Positions 50,301 through 62,300 of a stretch of 64,000 nt of DNA are shown one piece after another. The position numbers were made by a program, and so were the translations under genes. Within the stretch, counting starts at the first letter, position 1. Each line of letters begins with the position of its first letter. The notes beneath the pieces were generated by a model. That model searched no databases and was not told the origin of the DNA. It was given only the letters and a program-made list of their open reading frames with translations. The DNA comes from Lineus longissimus (taxonomy: Eukaryota; Nemertea; Pilidiophora; Heteronemertea; Lineidae), in assembly GCF_910592395.1 (NCBI RefSeq), contig NC_088308.1:7765001-7829000 (forward strand), in the 5' to 3' direction.

Positions 50301-53300
50301 TTGAGAGCAGTTTCTTGTGACATTGAGTGCAATTTCTTGTTCAGTGTTCTCTCTACAACATAACTGCCTATCACAATGGGTTTTATTTCATGCCAAATAT
50401 GGATGCCTAAAATGAACACAGGATTGAAGGAGACAAGTTGTTGCATGTATGTTTCACAGTCATCAATCCACTGACTAACCGCCCGTGGCATTGATTGGGC
50501 CAACCCCACGTAGGAAATTCCTCCACAGAGTTGATAGGTTTGAACATTATAGAGTCATACTAGGAGGTATGATTCAACTGTGAGACAAATATTTTGCTCA
50601 TTGAATCTGTAAGATGTGTCTGCCTTCCTGTCTTTTCAGGATTCCTCAAGATGCTCACCAGCATGCAGATCAAAGAGGAAGATGAGGAGAACTGGGTGAA
50701 ATCGAGCTCGTCAAATGGCCAGTCATCTCCCAAGGGACAGAAGCAATCATTCCCGGTAAGTATTTTTAAAATGACCATCCATGGCGACACTTCTGTACAT
50801 GGAAATATAGCAAGGGACCCTCTGTATCTGTTTATTCCAGTCTCTAAGTGGTGACGGCTCGGGTGCTCACTCGACTTTAGCAGTGTAGCTATCAGGGTTT
50901 GTTTTTATTAAAGTCGACTGGACCCACGGCATCTATCCAACTTGATTGCTGTTATATCAAAGCACCTAAATATTTTGGACAACATCCCTCGCAGTCTGAA
51001 GTGTCTCCTTTTCAGTGCTTAGTCAGGAGATCAGTAGTTTTCTGAATACCAGGATTTGTTTACGAGAGCAGGTGGCTACTTTTTCATGTTCTCTGCACAT
51101 TTACAGTGAAATAATTAATATGTTACACTGGTCAAGGAAGGAGGCTAAAAACAGCCTGGTGCTGGGTACTTGTAGTGAATGTTCAAGCCTGTCAAATCTG
51201 TAATTAAACAATTGTTAAATGTGTCCACTATTTTTTAGACTTATCGTCACATCACCATAGAAGAGAAGCCAGCGAGCCCAAACGGAGATGTTCCGTCAGA
51301 AAGTAATCTGCCAAACTCTAAACATGAGGAGATTCTCAAATGGTCCAAGTCCATCCCGCAGACACTCGACGTGGAGAAGAAACTCAAGTCATCCCCCAAA
51401 GGTGGCAACAATGTCAAGCTATTCTTTTTATCAAACGACGGCGATTTGTTTTCTGGTGGGACATCGAATCTAGGAGTACAAGGCCTGAAGACTTCTATGC
51501 CAGGGGCACGCATGTGTCGAAGTGCTGACCCCAGACTGACACGAGGGACTTCTGGGGTGGGTAGGAGGGGGACACCGAGGGCTGCAGAAACGAGAACGCA
51601 GAAACCAGCTCACTGGGGCAAGGATTCTTTTCCTAGGACACCTGGGAGAGATCCCAAGATATCTGTGAATGATATGCACCAAGTTACAGGCAACTTGGTC
51701 AACTCTTCTATTTACTATTCTGCGGAGAGAAAGAATGCTGCTGATAGCAGATCAAAGGGGGTGCCACTGAAGAGCGCTTGGGGCAAGGAACCAATTGCAG
51801 TTTCTGCGGTGAAGCAGGAGAATGAAACTAAACAGACTTTACAAAGTGCTTCCCACAGTGTTCTAGGGAACATGAGGCGCCAGTCACAACGAAGTTCGGG
51901 GGTGATGCGTCCATGGACAACGTCAAGTCGGATAGGGGATCACGCGGAGTGTACGAGATCATTATCCAATGCGTTATTGAACGTGTTAACCATAGACGAT
52001 TGTCAGCTACGCCACATGTACCGTGAGCGTGTCCGGTTAGGTGGCTCAAGAGCTAGAGTTGGTAGCTCTCATTCTAGAAGAGGTAGTCGACCCCAGAGCT
52101 CCAAGACCGAGAGTGGCATATTTGATCTCAAGTCGGTCTCTAGTGGTACTTCTGAGCGTCGTAGGAACAATCGTATTCGGAGTACAGAGGAAGCGTTAGC
52201 GGAACACATGTCAGACAATACAAAAGGTGACTACGATCTTCCCCCGGAATTACTGATTCTGCTGGAGGAGCATGTGGACTACCCAAGTGAAGCAGTCCAG
52301 AGAGGATTTGCGGCGCTTCTAGATAAAGGTGTCATGAATAACACAAGTAGAACTGGACTTTATAAGTATGACAAGTCGTGTAAACGCAAACTCGCCTGCG
52401 GTAAAGGCACTGATTTGTTCATGCGTATGAAGGCGATGTTGAGGTACCATATGTTGGTAGACGAGACGTCACCGTCCAGACTCCGTATGACGAAAGCGCT
52501 CAAGATGCATCATGGTGAACGATACCAGGAATCTGTGTTTGAGAGTGAGACTGGGCGGTTAGAGAATCTAACTGAGGTGTCTGATGCTACGGAGTGAGGT
52601 TGAGTTTTAGAACACTGCATAGCTGCCAACCCTGAAATACCCCCAAATACATGTAGAAAAATCAACCAAAAGTCACTTTGACTATCAAAGGTGCAACACA
52701 GTTTATGATGATTATCAATATTTCAGAACCAGTATTTCATTTTGTGAATTTAGTTAATAGTATTGAAGGAAGGTTATTTGTCAAATTTCGATGAAACCAC
52801 GACCAAATAGTAATGGTTTGCAGCTGTGACACTGACACTGCACCAGCCCTCCCAATAATGATCCTTACGTGCCAAAACTGATGCCCCCTATTTATTTTTG
52901 TTGTAACTAAGCATGCATTAGATATCCTGTACCTTGAGCCATAGCTAGCGTTTCATGTGTTTTACATCCATGCTTTTTTTTATTTCGTAGTTACCTCCAA
53001 CCTTGTGCAGATGTAAACAATAGAGAGGTTCAGATTTATATCCAAGAATGAGGTGTTTTTTTCTGTGGTTAACGTCTTCAAATCAACTTGATTGTTTTGT
53101 ATAAACAGTAGAACCTCTCTATTAAGGACACCCTTGGTACTGACAAGTGCTGTCCTTAATAGAGAGGTGTCCTAATCAGAGAGGTCAAATTGAAAGGAAA
53201 CTACCAATTTGGGATCAAAACTAGTGTCCTTAATAGAGAGATTGTCTTTAATAGAGAGGTGTCTGCTAAGGGAGGTTCCACTGTAGTTTCTAGGACGCTC

Positions 53301-56300
53301 TGTTTCATAGTATTTCTGAAAGCATTCAATGTTATATAAAAGTCGTCAAAATTCCACCTCATTCAAGTTTCAAAATCAGAACCTCGCTAATACTGTTACC
53401 CTGTAGTAGAGCATTCTTCATAGTCTTTTGGATGAGATGTGAAATAATGAAAGCAAGAGAATGAGTCGGCCATGGGGTTGACAGTATTTTTAAAATCTGT
53501 CGCGGAAATAAAGAAACAAATGCCTCAAATGACTTGTTCATTAAAATTTGTCCAGCAGTATATATTAGTACCAAGTATTCATAAAGGTCTTTATGGATGC
53601 TCAATATTTCTCAGGATGAAGTAGGTTTCATACTAAGGGTGAGATTGTTATTTCGCCCAAAACCTTGGCTGAGTTGCCATGGATTTCGCCTACATTTTAG
53701 CTCCACCCTTGCGGTGTGAGGTAACCAAGGACTCCAAATCTGCTTCAAGTCCACAATTGACTTGTCTTGTCTTACCTGTCCAAATATTTCTGGTAGGGAC
53801 AAAGCCACTTCCACCTTGTACCGGCAATTAGGATCAAGATGGAGATGCAGTTGAGGTAGGATGGGGTAATCCTTAGGCATCCCTGTCTGGAATTTCATAG
53901 TCAGTTCTGAAGGCTCCGTAGCACTGGAATGAAATGCATTGAAAATGATCAAACTCACAAATATTTCACTTTAAGTAATGCTCACAAAAAAAAGGACCTG
54001 ACACGCCCTCTAGATCCATCTCCGAGTCTATTGCCAGGGGGTGGTTCCAGGAATTCAGTATTAAGTACAGAGTCACCATGTGATGACTACAGGTCATTCA
54101 CTATGGACACCGATCGGCATGCTTTTGTGCGGGGCTGGGTGAATTTTAAAAAAAATCTAGATGTTCTGAGATGCGATTTCAGACCATTTTCAACATTAAA
54201 AATTGCTGGTACTGACTACTTCCTAACCCTCTTCTCTCCAAACAAGAACTCACCTTGCATTAACTGATGTGTCTTCATTTGCCCAGGGCACATGTAAACT
54301 CATCGTACCAGTTCGGTATCTACCTGAATGAAAATTTTCAAAAATCTAACTTAAATCAAATCAGACACTCTTTGTCATGCGAAATCAGGACTGACAAAAA
54401 AGTGGCCTCTTCAACAGAATATGCAGTCATCAATGAGCAGGTAATTCCATTCGTAAAGATATTAAGAAATGATGAAACTGAATATTTATCTCGTACCTTC
54501 ACACTTGAGCGGAGTGACATGGACCTTGTAAGCTTGCCGTACAGACTCCAACCAGGGTACCGACAGGTTATAGAAAATGGCACCGGGGGCAGTTTCAGGG
54601 ATCACGATGTTTCTCTCGAGCATTGTACGAGGGAACTCGGTAAAGAACCCAGGGACGCTCAGGTTCAAATGGCGCTGGTCTTCATCATATGTCTCCACCA
54701 TCAGCTGAGCCTGGAGAGAAAGAGAAATGTAGCATTTTAGGATAGGATGAGGATGTTTTGCTTGGTATAGAATCACCAGTACTGCATCCAGGGCTTGCAA
54801 AACCTCAGTCCCTTACTCTCATGACTCACAGCCCAATAAGTAACAGTGCTGCCATCTTGGGACTATCAGTGAAGTTCATACGGTGACATCACTCATCCTT
54901 CTCATTGCCGACCACTGCAGGCTCAAGTGAGCAGTAAACAGTGGCAGATTTTTTTAGTGTGATTTTCAGATGAAACCATTATGATCATTGTCGGTCCAAA
55001 GTCAGTTTGTACCTCACTAGTTGTATGACAATCTACCTCAGGAATTGCTTGTCTTTCCAGCATGAAGACAACATGAGAGAATCCTTGCAGCTCTGATGGG
55101 GAGAGATGGATAGCTTTCCTTCCCAGTTCTCGAGGGGCTATGACTTTTCCTAGCTGGGAGAGGTTTTCCACTTCGGAGCTGGAAGAAGAACAGACATATT
55201 GAACTTTGAAACATTCACCAAAAGAATCAACTTTGCAAAGGAACAGATTTGCCAGGACGTTACACCTGGAAGACAGGACTGAAACACCTGCAGGGCAACA
55301 AAAAGACCAATGTGGCACTAACTGAATAAAATGGCCAGGGCCATTGTGCTCACCTCATGTGGAGGAAAGATGGATAAAGAGCATTGTATTGTGTCATGTA
55401 GTGTTAGGTTTGATGTAGGTCCAAGCAATTACAATTTCCCCAAAATGGCCAATTTACAGTACATTCGACCTCTGTGACCTTGAAAAGTAGGTCAAATCAA
55501 AGAAGACCCGGGTGACACATTGAATGGTTGTTAGAATTAGATGTACCTATGATATAAAATTGGTGCCAATCGGGCAAGTCATTACTAGGAATAATGGCAT
55601 TTTGAAGTATTTAGGATTTGGCCCCCTCCCTGGAGGCCAAACGGCAAATCAGATCGCACCAAACTTCGGTACCTGAGATCACCTGACCAAGGGGTACATG
55701 TGTACTTAATTTGTGATCAATAGTCATTGCAGTTAAGAAACGTGCCATAGTTACGGCCTGACAGCGAATTTACGCCATTTGACCTCTGTGACCTTGACAA
55801 GAAGGTCAAATTAAAAACTTGTGTAACATATACTGTATGGTGGTTAGATGTACCCATGATATCAAATTGGTGGCAATCGGGCAAGAAGTTAAGGAATAAT
55901 CACATTTTTAAGGTTTTTGGATTTTGCCCCCTGGTGGTCAAGTGGTGAATCATATTGGACCAAACTTCAGTCCCTGAGATCACCTGACTAAGGGGTAAAT
56001 GTGTACCAAATTTGGTATCAATAGTCATTGCAGTTTAGAAACGTGCCATCGTTACATCCTAACGGCCAATTTACACCATTTGACCTCTGTGACCTTGAAA
56101 AGGAGGTCAAATCAAAAACCCGGAGGATATATGATGCACCTTTGCTAGAAGTACCTACCATATTTTTTTCAAAATTTCCCGACTACTATTAAGGGAGATA
56201 TTGCATATTTTCACTTTTAACGTTTGGCCCCCTGGTGGCCAAACCATGAAACGAATCGGACCGAAACTTGGTCTCCAAGGTGTCATTACATAAGGGTACA

Positions 56301-59300
56301 TGTGTACCAAGTTTCAACTCAATAGCTCTAACAGTTACGAAACGTGCCCTGCTAACGGACGACGGACGACGACGACGACGACGACGGACGACGGACGCCA
56401 CGGTATGGGATAAGCTCACCTCTGCTAAGAGGTGAGCTAAAAACAGGAGTACATTGCGATGAATTAAGGAATTGAACCTGAGGCGGAGGACCTTGGTTGA
56501 GTTACCAAGACACTCGAGAGTGGAGCTAAAATACAGTCCAAACCCGAGCCGAGGACGAAATTTTAGCTCCACCCGAGAGTCGTTGTTTACATTATGTTAC
56601 GGCAACGTTACAGAAAATGAGACATGTACATTTTGTACAGCGCGCATAGGAAGTCCGCATCGGCTTGCTCAAGTGATGCTAAAATCCGCGCAAATGGGCT
56701 ATTTGGAGCGTTTTTCTCGGCAAATATGTGTAGTGCTCATTAAAAAACTTAGGGTGGTTGATGCTTCCTTGGCTGATTTGTGTTTGAAGCAGTGTTTTGA
56801 GAGCCTCAAACTTCTGAAGTGAGCTGTGTGCATGGTTTCCACATTTTACTGCAACCCGAGGGAACTTTGGTAGAGCATCTTGGTTGCGTGTCCAAAACAC
56901 TCCACTCTCAGAACGAGGCTTATGCATTTTCCATTTAAAAGTTGACTTTACGGTACCAAGGTATTTTAGAACTCAACTCTAGTGGCAAGCAAAAACAACT
57001 AATCAGCATTGGAGGAGGAATATTCCCTGGAGAAAAGCACCTTCGAGCAGAGCAAACACTAAAGAACAAGAGCATTTTTGATAGTTTTGAATGAATTCTT
57101 ACCACTTCTGTCCCTCAGGGGCTTGGCATCCACCAATCCAATCATCGGTCTCCTGCAAATAAGAGGGATAGATAGATAAAAACATTGAAAGATTTTTAGT
57201 CAGGCATAGTAGGAACAAGAATACTCTACACATGTCATCGGGGTGACCTCCCCCTGGGACTCCAGAATTTTTACCAAGTGATCATAAGATTTTTTCACGA
57301 GGACATGACAACCATCATATGCCCGACTCTGCTCCTATAAACCAGGATGTTCTAAATTAGAATACTTAGCAGTACTTACAGCATCAGTGACAGCAACCAA
57401 GTATTTCTCAGCAGGTACAGGAACAGCAATATAGGTTGTCCTCGTAATCTGGAGTGAAAGAGAAGAATCCTTGTACAAGCACATTTCATGTGAAGTGTAC
57501 AAGGGTTAGAGACTTCAAGGGTACAGTAAGTATTTAAAAGCAGAACAGTAATTTCCATGGCGACGAAAGAAACCGAGCTTTGTCTGGACTTTTCAAGGCC
57601 GGTTAACCACGAGGCTATGAGGCTCCTACCTCATCATACACCTACAATCAATCCAGGAATGCTACCACTTGCCTCGTGGCTAAGGTAAGGTCATGCAGCT
57701 GGCTACACCGAGTACACCGTTTGAAACTAGGTTACTTGGGCATTCTGAGCTCGACAGACAACAGATGAGAGCAAAAAATCTCATTCCTGTTGTCGCCCCC
57801 TAAGCCTGAAACGCACCTTTTTCTGCATAACCCAAGAAGATTCTGATCTCTCCTCCCAGGCAGCTTTATCCACTTTCAATTTTAAAGTCTCCTCGAAGTC
57901 GCTCTTGAACTCTTTCGTACCGGGATGTTGAACGAAATGATGCCTGAAAACTTTCATCTTCAGCTCTGTGTCTTCAGTTATCTGCCTCGTGGCTGGGTCC
58001 ACGATATCCATGGTTGCTCGAACTGTTGCAAGAACAAACTGCCTACACCTGCATAATTTTTAAGGAAATTAATTTCATAAAGGTACTATTATAACCCTGC
58101 ATCTCATGCAATAATAACCTGACATTCCATTTTATTACCTCTTTTGCATTTGTTATTTGAGAACACAAGGAGACAAACCTCATACAGGTACTATTATAAC
58201 CCTGCATCTCATGCAATAATAACCTGACATTCCATTTTATTACATCTTTTGCATTTGTTATTTGAGAACACAAGGAGACAAACCTCATACAGGTACTATT
58301 ATAACCCTGCATCTCATGCAATAATAACCTGACATTCCATTTTATTACCTCTTTTGCATTTGTTATTTGAGAACACAAGAAGACAAACCACTGCAGAACA
58401 AGACAGTGTATAATATTTATTCTCTCAAAATATTAAGGGCATTAAAAGGCAAGGTGTAACTCCAGAATTCGAACCCCAAAAACTTACCAAACAATACATT
58501 TGTGATCTGTGCCAACCCAAGCTTTTGGCACGGACATCGTCTAAAAGAGAAAGAATGGACAATTTTGAACCTGGTGGCTGAATTACCAAATGCCCAGATG
58601 GTGATCTTAAACAGGCAAAACAAAAAGTTAGAGGGAGGAGTATTTTTTTATGATGCAGAGGGGACCTAGGAACAGTGAGAATCCCCATAGTCATCCTATC
58701 CACACACAGTACTGAGTTAAAGGGAACCCACCTCCCAAGGCATCCAATGAGGTCATGATCAAAAGCAGTCTCAGGAAATATGACAGATTTTCTTTAACTG
58801 TAAACAATTTTAAGTCTGACAAATTTCCAAGAAACATAGTCTACAATGAACTCTTCCAAGTACCAGTACTTACATTAGAGCTGATGCCACGGGTACTATC
58901 AACAACCTGAAAGGAAAAGCGGACAAAATGAGAAAGGAAAGGACATGACAATCCACTCTAACTTCAAGGTTACAAATAATTTGCAAGTTCCTATTGACGA
59001 TGACGACTATCAGGCAGGATATAATAATACAGAGACTAGCGTTAGGGACAAGCTCCCCAAAGTGATTTGTGTCGTTCAAACAGGCTTCAAAACCAACGGC
59101 GCAATAAAGCAAAGTCTAGGGTTGGGGACAAGCTCAGCCACAGTGACTAGTGGCCATTGAACAGGCTTCAGGCCCTAGCAAAAGAAGGGTCTTTTACACT
59201 AGTTATCTCACAGACTCACATGTAGGATCAAAATGAGTAACGACAGCGTATCTTTAGAACCTGAATGCATCCCTGCCACTGAAAACATTTTTGCACAGCA

Positions 59301-62300
59301 GGAATAACCACATTTTAATACGTACGCTGTCAATTGATGTGAGACCACCCCTGACCAAGAGATCCCTGTAGCCACCGCCTGTGGATACCATAGCCACATG
59401 GCTGACAGTCGTATTGGCACGCTCCTGCCAATATCGATTAACTTTTGCATAATACGATGCCAACACAAAATCAGCCGGTACAACTGCTGCTTGATGCGGG
59501 GAGGCCTGAGTGATTATGGTGTGAACTGTGGATGGGTTGAAGTCCTTAAGGAGGAAGAGTCCTCTTGCCACAACGCCTCCCTGGAAAAGATGAGGTTAGT
59601 ATCAAATCAATTGTTTCTACAAATTTACAAAACACTCGAAACAAAGACGTTGTTGTTTTTGATAGGCCGGATGAAAACGTGATTTGCTGACACCTGATAG
59701 AGGTTTAACATCTAAATCAAGTCAGCGCACCGTGGCATATGTCTCGGCCACTCAAATATCAACTTTTTTTTCCAAAATCTGTTGTTTCAAAATGAGAATG
59801 AGGCCTTGACCATGGTTTATGCGTTGAAGCAGTTTAGCTTGTTATTTTAGGAAAGAGTTTAATTTGTCCAAAGAGCTTATAATCCAAAACCGTAATCAAA
59901 GAGTACAGAAGGCCATTTTTTCCCCCTAATTTCCTTGGATGATAAAGTTTTCCATTGCATTCCAAGATAAGTTGTGAAAAGTGACTCACCATTGAATGCC
60001 CAACCAACAAAACACTCGTGGGAGGATTCTTGGCTTTTTTGTAGAGTTTGAGAATTTTCTTAATGCTATGATGAACAAAATCTGAAAGCGAACAAGTCAA
60101 AACAGTATGATGAATGTCAACAAACACTTGGCCGTGACAAAAAGTGCAACCCCAGGACCTATTCATTCATTTCCATAACATATCATACTCTAAACCTGGT
60201 AAAGCCAGTGACTATTCATAAGTTTTATTCTTATTTAAACTGAACATATCCTTTTCTGATCAATCTTTTTTCCCAAAATATTTGAAGACCAGATTTGAAA
60301 GATGTTTCCGGGAGGAGGTACGTACATGTTTCTTTTCTCAGCAAACTGCCACTCATTCCTGACATTTCCTGCAAGATAAGATCATTTATTAAATACATAC
60401 CATCCTTAACAAGGACTAGGCCTAGGGCTGTTTTTTTTTAAATTCCAGCTCAAGTGACCAGCCTAGGTCTAAAGTAAAATAAAATATTTGAACTCATAAT
60501 CCAAACATTGTTGGTTTGATGACTTACAAATATAGATCTGAACACAGTTTGCCCATGTTTGCCAAATTTGACAGGCACACGTTTTTAAATTACTTAAAAA
60601 ACTGATTGTATTTACTCATTTAATACCAAAACCGCATAACAATGGAATCGCAATGGCCAACTGATCATGGAAGTGCTTATAAAATTGGTGAACAGAAATG
60701 TAGAATCTAAAACGGTGAACAATCACAATTGGAAAATCAAAATTTGTTGAAAAAGTTTGCAGTTTCAAATTGTCTTAACGTCATCTCGATGTGCATTTTA
60801 AATGAAATCTTATCTGAATAGCAATCATGAGCTTTTGATGGACTCCTCCACGAGTGGCCAGACAGAGTCACGACACTAGCCCCCACCCTCCACTGCTCCT
60901 TCCCCCAAGAAAGCTTACCTCATCGAAGTCAACACTGAAGTAGTTGAAATGATATGTCGCCATCTTATCGCGTGTCCGCCACAACGACACGGAACCAAGA
61001 GAGCGCACTGAAAGAATATCACACATGAGAACATCAGGCAATTGCTCCAAATCATGGCAAGCTAAAACAGAATTCTATCTCAGCTGCAATCGAATCAAGA
61101 ATTGCAATAAAGAGACCATTTCTATTCAAGGTTGATCTTTCGTTCCAGATTGAACATGGCTTGCCATAACCAGTCAATAGGTATCACTGTTGGAAGTTAT
61201 CAAAAATCACTTTTAAGAATCATCAATGAACTTCGGGGTCGATTTCCACAATCTATTCAAAAGAGGGCAATCTCAATTCATTCACCTCAAGGTATACCGG
61301 TACTAATAACGACACAAATTGTTGCAGGATTACTGCAACTTATTTCACCATTTGTTAAGCAATGCCAATGGATGCAAGCGTTTTACCAGCCTTGAACAGC
61401 AAGATCTTCACAGATAGTGACAAAATTATACCAACCTTGCTTGTGGCTGCCAGCATTGCCCGGAATGAACAGAACAGGAATACCATGGAGGTGAAACACA
61501 CTGAAACGTAAACAAGGAAGTATCGGTCACACGACTACATGGACAAAGAGGGAAAATAGCATTTACGAGGATGGTGATCTGGCAAGAACAAACAGAATTG
61601 CCCTGAGGTACACTAGAGTATGTGACATCACTGGCAGAGTGATGTCTGAAATTTCATGCTTGCCATTTTAATAGCGACGCTACGTTTTTCCCCGACTGGT
61701 ATCCTGGGATTCCCAATCGTTAGTCTTGGGACACCTCGATAACTTACCCACTTTTTCCAGAATAATCCCTGAAAACGAAATAGAACAGGAATACAGTCAA
61801 CTAACACAACTGACACAGACACCATGGCAGAGCTTCAATGTTCAAATACAAATTGATCACAAAATATCGTAAACCACAAAAACTGAACCAAATTTTTAAT
61901 CTCTTTTTTTTGGATGCTGCAGCCAAATGCAGAGCATCCCAACTTCTCTTCACCTCAGCTAAGTGGGCTCTGGCCGATTCCTCCGCCAGTCGTGACCCTG
62001 CACAGTGCACAATGACCCTAGCTAAGTCACAGAAATTGAGTCATCTTTTTCAAGAGGTGAGGAAGTGAACCTACCCTGCTTCATCATAGAAGTAGAGTCC
62101 ATAGTTGGGAAATTCATCAGAAACTCGCTCGCTCAATTTCACCTTCTGTAAAGATACAAGTATCAAAGAAAAGATGTATTATTATAATCAATTAATTCAG
62201 GCACACACAAGATCGAGCAGATGTCAAACATGTAGTCATTGTCAATGTTTACTGAAGTATACCATTCAATACAGGCTTTTCCTTGCCCCCTGCTTTGGAT

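Noticed and set aside
51371-52597. Single-exon 408-codon gene starting at 51371
   Set aside because: That position is GTG, not ATG. The frame extends upstream to the acceptor at 51238 and joins the exon at 50640-50755 in phase.
58043-58378. 111-codon minus-strand repeat protein
   Set aside because: It is produced by the 105-bp intronic tandem repeat, whose length is divisible by three.
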